The notes beneath the pieces are model-generated. The model had not been told where the DNA came from. It saw only the letters and a program-made list of their open reading frames with translations, and ran no database searches. A stretch of 64,000 bases of DNA from Sporomusa silvacetica DSM 10669 (lineage in GTDB: Bacteria > Bacillota > Negativicutes > Sporomusales > Sporomusaceae): assembly GCF_002257705.1 (NCBI RefSeq), contig NZ_LSLK01000100.1:1-64000 (forward strand), given 5' to 3'. Both the position numbers and the translations under genes were made by a program. Positions 54,396 through 63,494 of the stretch are shown here, one piece after another (the first letter of the stretch is position 1; every line of letters begins with the position of its first letter).

Positions 54396-54396
54396 G

Positions 54397-54672
54397 TTAA
54401 CCGCCACTGCCAAAACTATGACTGCCAATGCCGCCTTTAGGCGAGGAGGCTGTAGATATGTGACCGGAAGAGGTATCAGGGGATGAAGATGTTCTTATCC
54501 CCGAGTCACCAAAATAACTATGGCCGGTGGAAGTACTCCCCATTGCTGCATTACAATCATCACAGTAACCGTCATGGTTACGATCAATATGAGTATGTGA
54601 ACTGCAGCCAGGAGTAAAAGCCAGGACGGTAGCCAAAAAAAGCCCCAATAATCGATCATCTTTAGATCCCAT
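54397..54672 (-). CDS. Small Gly/Ser-rich lipoprotein
   Basis: 91 residues. Signal peptide (about 1-22) with lipobox FTPGC (Cys23), a short calcium-loop-like DRNHDGYCDDCNA motif with a Cys pair, then a low-complexity Ser/Thr/Gly/His tail ending SFGSGG. AGGAGG precedes ATG 54672. It takes the place that the lipoprotein YgiB has beside YgiC in E. coli; sequence similarity to YgiB is not evident. It may be the surface substrate or partner of the neighbouring ligase (inference). Confidence 0.75.
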   Translation of the reverse strand: MGSKDDRLLGLFLATVLAFTPGCSSHTHIDRNHDGYCDDCNAAMGSTSTGHSYFGDSGIRTSSSPDTSSGHISTASSPKGGIGSHSFGSGG

Positions 54673-54683
54673 GCTGAATCCTC

Positions 54684-55127
54684 CTAATTCATAGGCGTGG
54701 CATAAACAATATATACTTTACGGTCTTCATCCAGCTCGGTTGAGGTTTTTCGCCACTCTTGACCCAGCCAATATAAAAAGTCGCTTTGCAAATATAGGAG
54801 CATATCCAAATTGTCTTTGGGCTCAAAAACGGCCACTTCCGGATAATAGCTACTATTTTCAAGAAATTGCCGCAGCTCTAACCGCAAGATATTTTTCGTG
54901 TTAGGCGGCTGAGGCAGACTATTATCCTGTACTTCAGCTTTTTTTACATAAATAACATAAGTTGTAATTTCTCTGGCACCAGAGATTTTTTCGTAAGTTA
55001 CCGCATCTTTAACAAAATAATCACAGGCCAACCGGGCAATAATTTCTGAACAATCAATATTTTCATAATAGTATAGGATAGGGTAGCCTTCAACTTCACT
55101 TAGCAATCGGTATTCCAATTTAGCCAA
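54684..55127 (-). CDS. Uncharacterised protein of the ligase cluster
   Basis: 147 residues, no signal peptide or membrane helix. I do not recognise the family. The sequence is a mixed alpha/beta domain: YRLLSEVEGYPILYYYEN at the start, IARLACDYFVKDAVTYEKI, REITTYVIYVKKA, LRLELRQFLENSSYYPEVAVFE and a C-terminal RKVYIVYATPMN. The TTG 55127 start is set by GGGAGGT six bases upstream. It is the first gene of the lipoprotein/ligase/DUF350 unit, 11 bases before the lipoprotein start. Confidence 0.7.
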   Translation of the reverse strand: MAKLEYRLLSEVEGYPILYYYENIDCSEIIARLACDYFVKDAVTYEKISGAREITTYVIYVKKAEVQDNSLPQPPNTKNILRLELRQFLENSSYYPEVAVFEPKDNLDMLLYLQSDFLYWLGQEWRKTSTELDEDRKVYIVYATPMN

Positions 55128-55321
55128 AGTGGTACCTCCCAATCATCCCAATAGTTTTCGTTCCTTATCATCACTGTCAAAAAGGCAATGCAAAAAAATT
55201 ATGTTATCAAATAAAGTCATTATTATACAATACGACAATACAGATTTCATTTCCTCTTTGTATGATGATAGGCGAAAAAATCACTTTGTATAACACAAAT
55301 TTCACCATAGGTGTATTTTTT

Positions 55322-56815
55322 CTAGCTATTGTTAAGGTTTTTCCGCAAACGTTTATCGCTGTACATCGCATCATCGGCTCTTTTTAGGGTCTCTTTCAAT
55401 TCCTTGTCGCTTATAGCAAGGGCTGCACCAAAAGAAATTTCCACGGTTGGACCCGTTTGCTTCTGGTTAAACCGCTTTGCTTCCGCGCGAATTCTTTCTA
55501 CCACTGCAGAAAATGCTGCTGCCTCGATCTCATAAAGGATTATGACATATTCATCGCCGCCAGTACGAGCAACCACATCTTCAGCACGGCAAACTTTTTT
55601 AATAATTTCGCCTGCACTTTTTATAAGCCAATCTCCTACAGCATGTCCCAGAATATCATTCACCGCTTTCAAATTATCCAGATCTCCAACAATAATGCCA
55701 ATAGGAAAACGCCTTCCACAGGCAGCATGGCTAAGTTCAACATCAATATACGCACGGTTATAAAGCCCTGCCAAAGGCTCGTGATTGCTATAGTACAAAA
55801 GTCTCTCTTCTGCATTTTTTCGATCAGTAACATCGGTATGCGTACCGCTCATTCGGAGGGGATTGCCTTCCTGGTCTCTCACCATAACCATCGCCCGATC
55901 ATAAATCCACTTATAAGTTCCATCCTTGGCAAACATCCTATATTCTAGTTCATGAAGAGGAGTCTTTCCTTTGAGGTGATTGTTGATAGACTGCCAGGCC
56001 ATGAGACGGTCATCCGGATGTACAGAATCTTCCCACTGTTTCATAGTAGATTGTATTTCTTCAAACGAATAACCCAGCATTTCTGCCCATTGACGATTTC
56101 GATTTACTTCGCCAGTTACAAGATTCCAATCCCAAAATCCTAGGCGGCTGCCCTCTAAGACGAAACGTAAACGCTCTTCACTTTCTTGCAGGGCTATTTT
56201 CTCCCGCTTACGTTCGATAATATCCTGCTCAAGCCGTTGGTTGGTTTCCTCAAGCATCCGCCGTATAAGGCCTGTTTCGCCGATTGTGCGAACCAAAGAA
56301 GAGATAAACTCCATGATCTGTTTTATATAGTCATCTGAAAAAATAGGCACCTTGCTTAGCGCTGCAAGATAATGACTTTGGTCAAAGCCATACTCGTTGG
56401 CTTGTCGGATAAAAAACTCTTTATCAGGCACCTCAAATAAAAACTGTCCTATAAAAAAGTTGGCTACATGCTCATCGCGAATCAGAATGGGCATGGCAAC
56501 ATCAACCAAGCCGTTTTTACACTTATAGACCGTGAAAGCCTCGCCTAAACGCAACTGTCTCGCAAGAATGGTGTCGCTTTCTCGGCACCGGAACAGTGTT
56601 GTTGCATGAATGCGATGAAAACAAGTGCAGATTTCCTGCCAGCCTGTTTCAAGAATAATGTTTCCTTCCAAATCAAGAATCGCTGTCACGGCATTTGTGA
56701 AGCATGTAAATTTTTCACATACATCCCGCAGTTCGTCGATATTGACAACTTCCAATAAAGATCGTCTTGGCTTTAAGGAACTTATTTGTATTTCCACACC
56801 GTTCTCTGTCCTCAA
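55322..56815 (-). CDS. PocR-PAS-GGDEF diguanylate cyclase
   Basis: 497 residues. An N-terminal PocR sensory domain (about 20-190: INDLRDVCEKF-like start, TGWQEICTCFHRI, FRCRESD and FFIGQFLFEVPD, Cys-rich), which in other proteins binds small hydrocarbons such as 1,3-propanediol; a short coiled coil; PAS/PAC (about 225-340); and GGDEF (about 350-490) with ARTGGDEYVII (GGDEY active site). Makes cyclic-di-GMP. The start is TTG 56815 with AAAGGTGG upstream; no ATG is available. Confidence 0.85.
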   Translation of the reverse strand: MRTENGVEIQISSLKPRRSLLEVVNIDELRDVCEKFTCFTNAVTAILDLEGNIILETGWQEICTCFHRIHATTLFRCRESDTILARQLRLGEAFTVYKCKNGLVDVAMPILIRDEHVANFFIGQFLFEVPDKEFFIRQANEYGFDQSHYLAALSKVPIFSDDYIKQIMEFISSLVRTIGETGLIRRMLEETNQRLEQDIIERKREKIALQESEERLRFVLEGSRLGFWDWNLVTGEVNRNRQWAEMLGYSFEEIQSTMKQWEDSVHPDDRLMAWQSINNHLKGKTPLHELEYRMFAKDGTYKWIYDRAMVMVRDQEGNPLRMSGTHTDVTDRKNAEERLLYYSNHEPLAGLYNRAYIDVELSHAACGRRFPIGIIVGDLDNLKAVNDILGHAVGDWLIKSAGEIIKKVCRAEDVVARTGGDEYVIILYEIEAAAFSAVVERIRAEAKRFNQKQTGPTVEISFGAALAISDKELKETLKRADDAMYSDKRLRKNLNNS

Positions 56816-57057
56816 GCACTCTACACCACCTTTCTTGCTACGTAATCTGCAAAATCCTTATTAGCATTGTATAATTTATAAATTCTACAAAATGAAAGCA
56901 AAACCTATATATTTAACAAAAACAATTGAAATCTTTCTGATTATGTGCACTGCCCATACATTAAAGTTCGTGCCTTTTGTCTCCCAGTTAACAACAAAAC
57001 TCCTGCCAAATAAAACTCGGCAAGAGTCCTTGAACCGTCCCCTTCTCCCCGTGCGAA

Positions 57058-57528
57058 TTAATCCTCTGCAGGACAAACAATCTCAAACGACTGCCTGTAA
57101 ACATACCCCCAATCACTATCCTGTACTACTTCCTCCAGATATTTGCCAGCGGTTATCTTATCTATCACCTTCCGCCAAAAGGCCCTTGCCGAATCCGCAC
57201 CAGTAATCTGACGAACCTGCCATCGCCCTGGATGCTGTGAAAACACATAACTGGCTAAGGTTTGACCATACCCACTCATTCGTTTTCCAGGTATTATATA
57301 AAATTCTGATACATCTTTCACTTCCCCCATATAAACAACCATAAAGCCAATTGGCTTCTTCTCATCATATAGTAAGTAACCAATATGTTCATGATCAATA
57401 TCTGTCTGGATTTTGAACAATCCGTCCTCGTCTGGTATTTCATGGGTAAGTTTTGAAAACTCCGCTTCATATGCCTGGCTAAGATTATAATAAGCTTTAC
57501 TATTTTCTTTTGAAATAGTATGAATCAA
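57058..57528 (-). CDS. GNAT-family acetyltransferase-like protein
   Basis: 156 residues. YLLYDEKKPIGFMVVYMG, EVKDVSEFYIIPGKRMSGYGQTLASYVF (motif A, acetyl-CoA pyrophosphate loop, variant R-x-S-G-Y-G) and ARAFWRKVIDKI (motif B) fit the GNAT fold. Substrate unknown. The TTG 57528 start has only a weak GATGATGG before it. A GACTC...GAGTT hairpin at 57003-57030 probably terminates it. Confidence 0.72.
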   Translation of the reverse strand: MIHTISKENSKAYYNLSQAYEAEFSKLTHEIPDEDGLFKIQTDIDHEHIGYLLYDEKKPIGFMVVYMGEVKDVSEFYIIPGKRMSGYGQTLASYVFSQHPGRWQVRQITGADSARAFWRKVIDKITAGKYLEEVVQDSDWGYVYRQSFEIVCPAED

Positions 57529-57572
57529 CCATCATCATTCCCATCTAAATGTACTCTATTTATCTATACCTC

Positions 57573-57715
57573 TAGCAAATATTGATAGAAGGGATTATCC
57601 ACCCAAACTGTTTGTCCATAATTTGAATATCAGACCTGATCGCCTTAAAGATTGGATAACCAATGACTTCATGCCAGCCAGTACCGGGTTTAAGTGAATA
57701 TACCCAGATAATTCC
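57573..57715 (-). pseudogene. Unidentified coding remnant
   Basis: Directly downstream of the chimeric chemoreceptor stop the minus strand continues in the same frame with IIWVYSLKPGTGWHEVIGYP, IFKAIRSDIQIMDKQFGW before TAG. The composition is protein-like but there is no start codon or ribosome site; family not recognised, possibly part of a sensory domain. Confidence 0.25.
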
Positions 57716-57937
57716 CTATATTTGAAAATGCCTAACAGCACTTTGCATTTCTTCAGCTAGATTTGCCAAAGCCTGGCTGGAGGCTGCAACCTCTTCCATT
57801 GATGCCAAATGTTCCTCGGTGTATCGTCCAGATAAAGTCGCTACATACCCCAACTTGATTGGTTGACTAAAATTGCACGAAACTAGTACTAATAAATTTA
57901 GAAGCAAAATTGCGTATAAAAACGGCTTTATCGTCAT
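57716..57937 (-). pseudogene. Internally deleted chemoreceptor: periplasmic-binding N-terminus fused to MCP C-terminus
   Basis: 73 codons. The start is a lipoprotein/transmembrane signal (LLLNLLVLVSC) then SQPIKLGYVATLSGRYTE, the opening of a leucine/isoleucine-type periplasmic-binding domain. It jumps directly to SMEEVAASSQALANLAEEMQ, the extreme C-terminus of a methyl-accepting chemotaxis protein. Everything between (about 550-700 residues) is missing. It is a deletion product, not a functional gene. Confidence 0.65.
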
Positions 57938-58149
57938 AATCCTTTCCCCTTAACAATAAATTTATAGTATAAAATGTAACCCACTGCTCTTAACTATTGT
58001 TACGAAGCTTTTTCAAAAATAGTTTCCAGCATATAGTAGGAGATATTAGTTACCACCTACTCTTAAAATCCTACTTATCAGTGCATATTTGGCAGTTCGC
58101 CAAATATAGTTACGTAGCCCTGCAACCAAGTAATTCAATATGCAGCGTG

Positions 58150-58195
58150 AAAAAATAGCCACAACTTACTTTTCCAGTAAGTTATGGCTATTTTC
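58150..58195. terminator. Intrinsic terminator in the intergenic region
   Basis: AAAATAGCCACAACTTACT / AGTAAGTTATGGCTATTTT, 19-bp near-perfect stem with flanking A and T runs; no gene directly before it on either strand. Confidence 0.65.
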
Positions 58196-58694
58196 TCTAC
58201 CTAAAATAATATATCCTGCTATATTCTTACATACTCCAGCAATTTTCCCAGAAGAAGCTTTCCAAAAAACAAAATATAAAAATACCGTCTCATACGCAAG
58301 AAAGAAATCTTGCCCAGGTGACTTCTGGTATATTGTATTTTCTATATTTATCTTTCATAATATCATTTTTCGCAACCAATGATACGGTTCGCCGTACTCG
58401 GGTATACGGCGAAATCCAAAATCAAGACTCGCTGGAACCGTCCCCGCGAGTCTCCTAGTTGATTAATACAAGGTATAATCTGTATCATCAAAGCGTATCA
58501 CGACGAAATAATTTATACGCCTGACTTAACGACAAAAATTATGAAGAAAAACAAATTTACGTTTTTTGGGTAAATATACCTATAAAAACCATATTTTCCA
58601 GTATGTAATATTGTTTAAAAATTTTGGAAGGAATTTGCTTGCTATTAGCGAAGTATACATGAAAATACTTTTATAGTGGCTATACGATGGACAT

Positions 58695-58724
58695 TTGAGC
58701 TATTAACCTAAAACATCCTATAAT
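58695..58724 (+). promoter_or_regulatory. Sigma-A-type promoter for the 58824 gene
   Basis: TTGAGC (58695-58700), 18-base spacer, TATAAT (58719-58724), about 100 bases before the ATG. A second TATAAT lies at 58733. Confidence 0.45.
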
Positions 58725-58823
58725 TAATTGTCTATAATCGTATATCACAAAATCGGTAAAAAGGAGTAAAAATCAGAGAAACACGATATATAGGTTTCTT
58801 TGATATAAAAAGGAGGGTAAAAA

Positions 58824-59165
58824 ATGATTCTTAACAATTGTGGTCAAATGACTATTAGCCAACAAGGCGATGGGGGAGAAATTAAATACGAATCAGGCTC
58901 CTTAACAACTCTTGTGGACTATTCAGTTGTTAGTACAGATCAGCAAAAAGTAGAAGGTACTATCGCCGCTCAAAAATATTGTCAGATTACTCCAAATGGA
59001 AAACCACCTTACACAGTTAAGATGGGGTTTGGTGATTTCTCTCATTCAGTTACTCAAGAAGGAGTAGAATCATCGGATGTAGTCAGCTTTGTAATGACTT
59101 GGCCTTGCGGTACCAGTTATAAAAATTACGGACCTCATATTTTCCTGAACAAGGCATCCTCATAG
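58824..59165 (+). CDS. Small protein of unknown function
   Basis: 113 residues, family not recognised. It starts after a very strong AAAAGGAGGG site. The sequence is rich in beta-forming and polar residues (MTISQQGDGGEIKYESG, TLVDYSVVSTDQQ, YTVKMGFGDFSHSVTQEG, SFVMTWPCG), has three Cys, no signal peptide and no membrane helix; a compact beta-sandwich is plausible. The plus-strand TPR-glycosyltransferase gene follows after 165 bases, so it may be its substrate or partner (inference). Confidence 0.65.
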   Translation: MILNNCGQMTISQQGDGGEIKYESGSLTTLVDYSVVSTDQQKVEGTIAAQKYCQITPNGKPPYTVKMGFGDFSHSVTQEGVESSDVVSFVMTWPCGTSYKNYGPHIFLNKASS

Positions 59166-59330
59166 AACAGCAAAACTTCGTATATCTGAAGAGTGTCCAA
59201 AAATAAAACCCTGAAAGTCTATATGGAAAGGGATGTGTACTTTTTAGCATTACGCTTACGTACACATTCCTTATTGTTAGTTTGCAACAGTCTCCGAAGA
59301 CTTTTTGCTTTTAATTAAGGAGTGTTGATT

Positions 59331-60983
59331 TTGGACGAACAAATAGAAGAAGTATTAGCGGATTGCCGGAATATACTCAAACATAACCCTTACCATGCCC
59401 AAGCTCATGTAACCATTGGCAATATTATGCGATTAAAAAACGACTTTGTTGCGGCGCTGGTTGCTTATCATACGGCGATTGATTTGGACGCATCGCTATT
59501 AGAAGCTTATATAAATCTTGCTGGTATCTTAATATATCAAAAAAAGTACAAGCAAGCTATTGACACTATTCAAAAAGCACTCTTTTATCACACAGAGTCA
59601 CCTGAACTTTACTTAAATTTGGGGCTTGCATTTAAGTTAGATGGAGATTGGGTAATGGCAACAGAAATGTATGAAAAGGCTATTACCTTAAGACCTTACT
59701 GGGCGGAAGCTTACTATAATCTTGCCGGAGTACTAAAAAGGCAGAATCGGATTGAGGAGGCCATAGTGGCTTATCAAACTACGCTGGCTATAAAACCCGA
59801 TTGGGCGGAAGCTTATAATGATTTTGGCATACTTCTTCAATACAATAATCAGTTAGAAAAAGCTTATCAAATGTATTCTAAGGCTGTGGCTTTAAAACCA
59901 CTATGGCCTATTTCCACTTATAATTTAGCCAAGTTAGCCATTAAGCAGGGTTGGATTGAACAAGCCATCGAATGGCTTCGTAAAACAATTGCTATAGAAC
60001 CGGATTTTTCACCGGCCCACGTTGATCTTGCTTTACTGCTCTTACAACAAGGCAATTATATTGAAGGATGGAAAGAATATGAATGGCGGTTAAACGATCA
60101 TAATTATGCAATCTATCGGAAAATGTCAGGTATGCCTTTATGGGATGGGACGGCGCTTAATGGTCGGACTTTACTGTTATGGTCGGAACAAGGATTAGGA
60201 GATACCTTGCAATTTGTCCGTTATATATCACTGATTCAAAAAGAAGGTGGGACGATTATCCTGCAAGTACCACAGCTACTTGTGCTATTATTAAAAAACC
60301 TTGTTGGAGTCGATCAAGTAATTCCAAATTCAGAACCGATAAATGGTTTTGATGTTCATTGTTCTCTTTTTAGCTTACCACGGATTTTTGGAACAACCTT
60401 GGAGAATATACCGTCGGTTGTTCCTTACCTTCAATCACCATCCTCTTTTTCACCCGAATTATATATGACGATTGTCGATGAATCGTCATTTAAAATAGGA
60501 ATTGTTTGGAAAAGCGGCAATAAATACATAAATCACCAATGGCGTGATTGTGATTTATCATATTTTCAACGACTTACCAAAATAAAGAATGTAAAACTGT
60601 TTAGTATGCAAGTTGGCGAAGATCAAAAAGAACTGCTAAACTCACCTGGTCAAAAGATTAGCAATCTTGCTTGTTATATTGATCATTTTGCTTCTACAGC
60701 TGCTATTGTAGAACACATGGATCTTATTATTACTGTGGATACTGCTATGGCACATCTCGCAGGTGGCTTAGGGAAAAAAGTGTGGTTACTACTAAATGCC
60801 AGTGCTGACTGGAGGTGGATGCTTTGGGGCAATTACTCTCCGTGGTATCCTACTATGCGGCTATTTCGTCAATCGCAACCTGGAGACTGGACCAGTGTTT
60901 TTGACCAAATAACACAATTGCTTAATGAGACTAGTACCTTGGGAAACGAAGCACAGATTAGCAATCTTTCTAAATGTCAATAG
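59331..60983 (+). CDS. TPR-repeat protein with glycosyltransferase-9-like C-terminal domain
   Basis: 550 residues. About seven tetratricopeptide repeats (residues about 5-250; e.g. AYINLAGILIYQKKYKQAI, AEAYYNLAGVLKRQNRIEEA, AEAYNDFGILLQYNNQLEKA) precede a region resembling heptosyltransferase/GT9-type or OGT-like enzymes (LLWSEQGLGDTLQFVRYI, FKIGIVWKSGN, LIITVDTAMAHLAGGLGKKVWLLL and a WRW motif). This architecture is typical of bacterial protein-glycosylation or flagellin-modification enzymes. The TTG 59331 start follows AAGGAG at 8 bases. Confidence 0.82.
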   Translation: MDEQIEEVLADCRNILKHNPYHAQAHVTIGNIMRLKNDFVAALVAYHTAIDLDASLLEAYINLAGILIYQKKYKQAIDTIQKALFYHTESPELYLNLGLAFKLDGDWVMATEMYEKAITLRPYWAEAYYNLAGVLKRQNRIEEAIVAYQTTLAIKPDWAEAYNDFGILLQYNNQLEKAYQMYSKAVALKPLWPISTYNLAKLAIKQGWIEQAIEWLRKTIAIEPDFSPAHVDLALLLLQQGNYIEGWKEYEWRLNDHNYAIYRKMSGMPLWDGTALNGRTLLLWSEQGLGDTLQFVRYISLIQKEGGTIILQVPQLLVLLLKNLVGVDQVIPNSEPINGFDVHCSLFSLPRIFGTTLENIPSVVPYLQSPSSFSPELYMTIVDESSFKIGIVWKSGNKYINHQWRDCDLSYFQRLTKIKNVKLFSMQVGEDQKELLNSPGQKISNLACYIDHFASTAAIVEHMDLIITVDTAMAHLAGGLGKKVWLLLNASADWRWMLWGNYSPWYPTMRLFRQSQPGDWTSVFDQITQLLNETSTLGNEAQISNLSKCQ

Positions 60984-61140
60984 AAATAAAAATGAATACG
61001 TTTGGATCATACCAACTCAGACAAAAACCTAATTAGGGCGCTAGGGGTCTTGAGTTATGCCAAACCTACTGATAAGTTATCTACAGCCTAATTTATACTA
61101 CCATCTTTTTTAATTACATATATTGTCATCTAGAGAAAAT

Positions 61141-61166
61141 AGGGCACACAAAATTTTGTGTGCCCT
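61141..61166. terminator. Terminator downstream of the prenyltransferase gene
   Basis: GGGCACACAAAATTTTGTGTGCCC, a perfect 12-bp palindrome with T-rich flanks, 46 bases past the prenyltransferase stop and facing the end of the plus-strand glycosyltransferase gene. Confidence 0.78.
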
Positions 61167-61211
61167 TGTATATTTCTATGCTGAAATATTTTTGAGACTT
61201 CAATATCCTTG

Positions 61212-62066
61212 TTATCTTGTCCCAATTTCCAGAGCGGTAGCAATAAACATAACCATGCTTAATGTACCGTTTAAATAGAAAAAAGCTACATTAATTTTAG
61301 ATAGATTTATAGGTGAAATAATCTGGTGTTGTTTATATAGCATATACGCAGCAACCACTAAACCGATCCAATAGATTAAGCCTAAATTCAGGACCATGCC
61401 GGTAATAGTGAAACAAATTGACGCCGCCAGATGGATAACTGCCGAAATTGTTAACGCAGTCTCAATCCCAAAATAAGCGGGAATAGAATGTAAGCCTATG
61501 GCGCGATCAAATTCGACATCGTCGCAGGCGTAAATAATATCAAACCCAGCCACCCACAGGGCCACTGCGACACTTAACAACACGGCGCCAATCGTGACCT
61601 CATTGGTCAAGGCGATCCATGCACTTAGCGGAGCAAGCCCAATAGCCAAGCCAAGCACAAAATGAGAAAGCCAAGTAAACCGCTTTGTATAAGAGTAGAA
61701 AACAAAGATTAACAAAATTGCAGGCGAAATGATAAACGCTAATGTACTTAACATATAGGCTGCAAGCTCAAATACAGCGGCAACAATTAGCGTAAAAAAC
61801 CAAGCCTCCCAGACTTTTATCAAGCCTTGAGGCAAAGCGCGGTTCCACGTACGTGGATTTTGCGCATCAATAAAGCGATCAATAATTCGATTAAGTCCCA
61901 TTGCCGTAGTTCTGCCGCCGACCATTGCCAAGGTAATCCAAAACAGATTCCAAGCGTTTGGCACCTTCCCGTCAGCCAAAAGCGCTGCAACATAGGCGAA
62001 CGGTAGCGCAAAAACAGTGTGCTCAAACTTAACCATTGTTAAGAAAACCCCTAGCTTTGCAAACAT
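61212..62066 (-). CDS. UbiA/MqnP-like polyprenyltransferase
   Basis: 284 residues with about 8-9 helices. The first Asp-rich motif (GLNRIIDRFIDAQNPRTWNR, NxxxDxxxD) and the second (YACDDVEFDRAIGLHSIP) are those of UbiA-superfamily aromatic prenyltransferases, the MqnP/UbiA subgroup used for quinone synthesis. It probably prenylates a (meno)quinone precursor, which would supply the electron acceptor of the membrane-bound formate dehydrogenase encoded just upstream. ATG 62066 (MFAKLGVF) follows GGGAAGAG; the longer frame overlaps fdhE. Confidence 0.88.
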   Translation of the reverse strand: MFAKLGVFLTMVKFEHTVFALPFAYVAALLADGKVPNAWNLFWITLAMVGGRTTAMGLNRIIDRFIDAQNPRTWNRALPQGLIKVWEAWFFTLIVAAVFELAAYMLSTLAFIISPAILLIFVFYSYTKRFTWLSHFVLGLAIGLAPLSAWIALTNEVTIGAVLLSVAVALWVAGFDIIYACDDVEFDRAIGLHSIPAYFGIETALTISAVIHLAASICFTITGMVLNLGLIYWIGLVVAAYMLYKQHQIISPINLSKINVAFFYLNGTLSMVMFIATALEIGTR

Positions 62067-62097
62067 GTATTTCTCTTCCCTCTGTAATAGTATAAGC

Positions 62098-62829
62098 CTA
62101 TGAGCTGACGCAGTTGCCAGCCGCCAGCCATTTTTGCACAGCATAATCAAGCGGCAATATTGCCAAAACAGTTTCGCGCCATTCCGGCTCGGCTGCAAAC
62201 ACCCGCAAGTCGGCAGTTTTTAAATAGCCGCGGCAGGTGTTGCAGACCATAACTGACCAGCCAGGAAAATCATCGGTTGTTAGCTTTTTCATGTGATCTG
62301 GTCTATCTTCATGACAAAAGCAACAGCCAATCCGTTTATAACTCCAGTGGGTAAAACAACTGCCACAAACCAGGGTCCGTTTACCTGAGTCTTTCTCTAG
62401 ACAGGCGAAACTGGCGGCATCGCCGCAGACTGGGCATCTCGCCCCTACCCACTGGGCAACAGGGGCAGCTTTGGTAATGGCTTGCGCCATATGAGCCAAA
62501 GCTGCCTGGCAAGCCAGGTGCAGATAGACATTAGCGTTTTCTGCATTAATACCACAGGTCTCCCAAAGGTCATTTACAGCTTGCTCTTGCCAATAGGCAG
62601 TGACGACCTGCAACGCTTGTCCCTGCGCAAGCGTTTTAGGTCCATGTACTCTAAGAACCGCCACAAGCAATTCCGCCGCCGCCATATATGGTAAATCCGG
62701 CATCGTCAACGCCGCTTCTCCCTTTGACACACGCATTAAGTAGTTCTCTTCTACCGTAACGGGTGCCAATGACTCAGCGGCCTTTTCTAAGGTAACTAAG
62801 ATGGATCTAAGTACATCAGAACTAATCAC
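62098..62829 (-). CDS. fdhE: Formate dehydrogenase accessory protein FdhE
   Basis: 243 residues. The C-terminal half carries four Cys pairs, CPVC, CGSC, CCFC and CNTC, in the rubredoxin-like arrangement of FdhE, an iron-binding factor needed for maturation of respiratory Tat-exported formate dehydrogenases. Its ATG overlaps the stop of the gamma-subunit gene (ATGA). Confidence 0.92.
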   Translation of the reverse strand: MISSDVLRSILVTLEKAAESLAPVTVEENYLMRVSKGEAALTMPDLPYMAAAELLVAVLRVHGPKTLAQGQALQVVTAYWQEQAVNDLWETCGINAENANVYLHLACQAALAHMAQAITKAAPVAQWVGARCPVCGDAASFACLEKDSGKRTLVCGSCFTHWSYKRIGCCFCHEDRPDHMKKLTTDDFPGWSVMVCNTCRGYLKTADLRVFAAEPEWRETVLAILPLDYAVQKWLAAGNCVSS

Positions 62830-63494
62830 TGACCATTCTCCTTTGTCGATTCTTTGGTTACTTCACGATACCATAATGCATGATGTGTTTTGGCAAAAGT
62901 CCGAGTAATTGTTCCATATATCATCCCATGGATTGATTCTTTGGAACCGGGATGTAACAAACCAAGATACATATGAGCAATAATTACGGCAGTCATGCCA
63001 AGGGCGGCTAAGTCATGCAATGGATACGCCCAGCGGATGATCTCCAAGGGGATAGCTTCGGCAAACCACATCATAAAACCCGTTATTGTCAGTATCGTAC
63101 CAACCACAAGCACCATCAGTGAATTGATTTTTTGTCCAGCGTTAAACCTGCCTTGCTCCGGCAGTTCGGGATGCCCCCCCATAAATTCCTGAGCAAACCC
63201 TTGCAAAAATTTTATATCGCTTTTCTGGAAGAAAGTAATTTCCTTCAGCCAGCGAATAAAACTCGTGCGATCACCAATAAAGAAAATAACAAGTGAAACA
63301 AAGCCAAAGACAATACCTGCAGCCCTGTGGATAATCCGTGCTCCTTCAACCCCGCCTGTCAGTGCGGTAATGAAGTGGAACTTTGGCGAAAAAACGACAA
63401 GCCCAGTTAGTAATAAGACAAAGAAGCTAAGTGTGTGAACCCAATGTGTCACCCGTTCGCCAACACTAAAGCGTTGAATGCGGTCATTATCCAT
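62826..63494 (-). CDS. Formate dehydrogenase gamma subunit, cytochrome b556
   Basis: 222 residues with four transmembrane helices and the haem-binding His of FdnI/FdoI-type subunits (RVTHWVHTLSFFVLLLTG, ARIIHRAAGIVFG, WAYPLHDLAALGMTAVIIAHMYLG). It anchors the enzyme in the inner membrane and passes electrons from formate to quinone. ATG 63494 (MDNDRIQRFSVGERV) follows CAGGGGG and overlaps the beta-subunit stop by 8 bases. Confidence 0.92.
   Translation of the reverse strand: MDNDRIQRFSVGERVTHWVHTLSFFVLLLTGLVVFSPKFHFITALTGGVEGARIIHRAAGIVFGFVSLVIFFIGDRTSFIRWLKEITFFQKSDIKFLQGFAQEFMGGHPELPEQGRFNAGQKINSLMVLVVGTILTITGFMMWFAEAIPLEIIRWAYPLHDLAALGMTAVIIAHMYLGLLHPGSKESIHGMIYGTITRTFAKTHHALWYREVTKESTKENGQ

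Larger units (their letters stand above)
57938..58823. other. Long intergenic region without a recognisable gene
   Basis: 886 bases between the chemoreceptor remnant (-) and the small plus-strand gene at 58824. It holds hairpins at 58085-58107 (ATATTTGGC/GCCAAATAT), 58150-58195 and 58387-58412, and a promoter at 58695. I find no convincing coding frame and no known riboswitch pattern. Confidence 0.5.

Noticed and set aside
58083..58140. Possible riboswitch (GCAGGGCTACGTAAC and ATATTTGGC hairpin) upstream of the chemoreceptor remnant
   Set aside because: Does not match the conserved cores of cyclic-di-GMP, cobalamin or other riboswitches that I know.
58140..58382. Plus-strand 80-codon frame in the long intergenic region
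   Set aside because: Includes a terminator hairpin, lacks a ribosome site and shows no motif.
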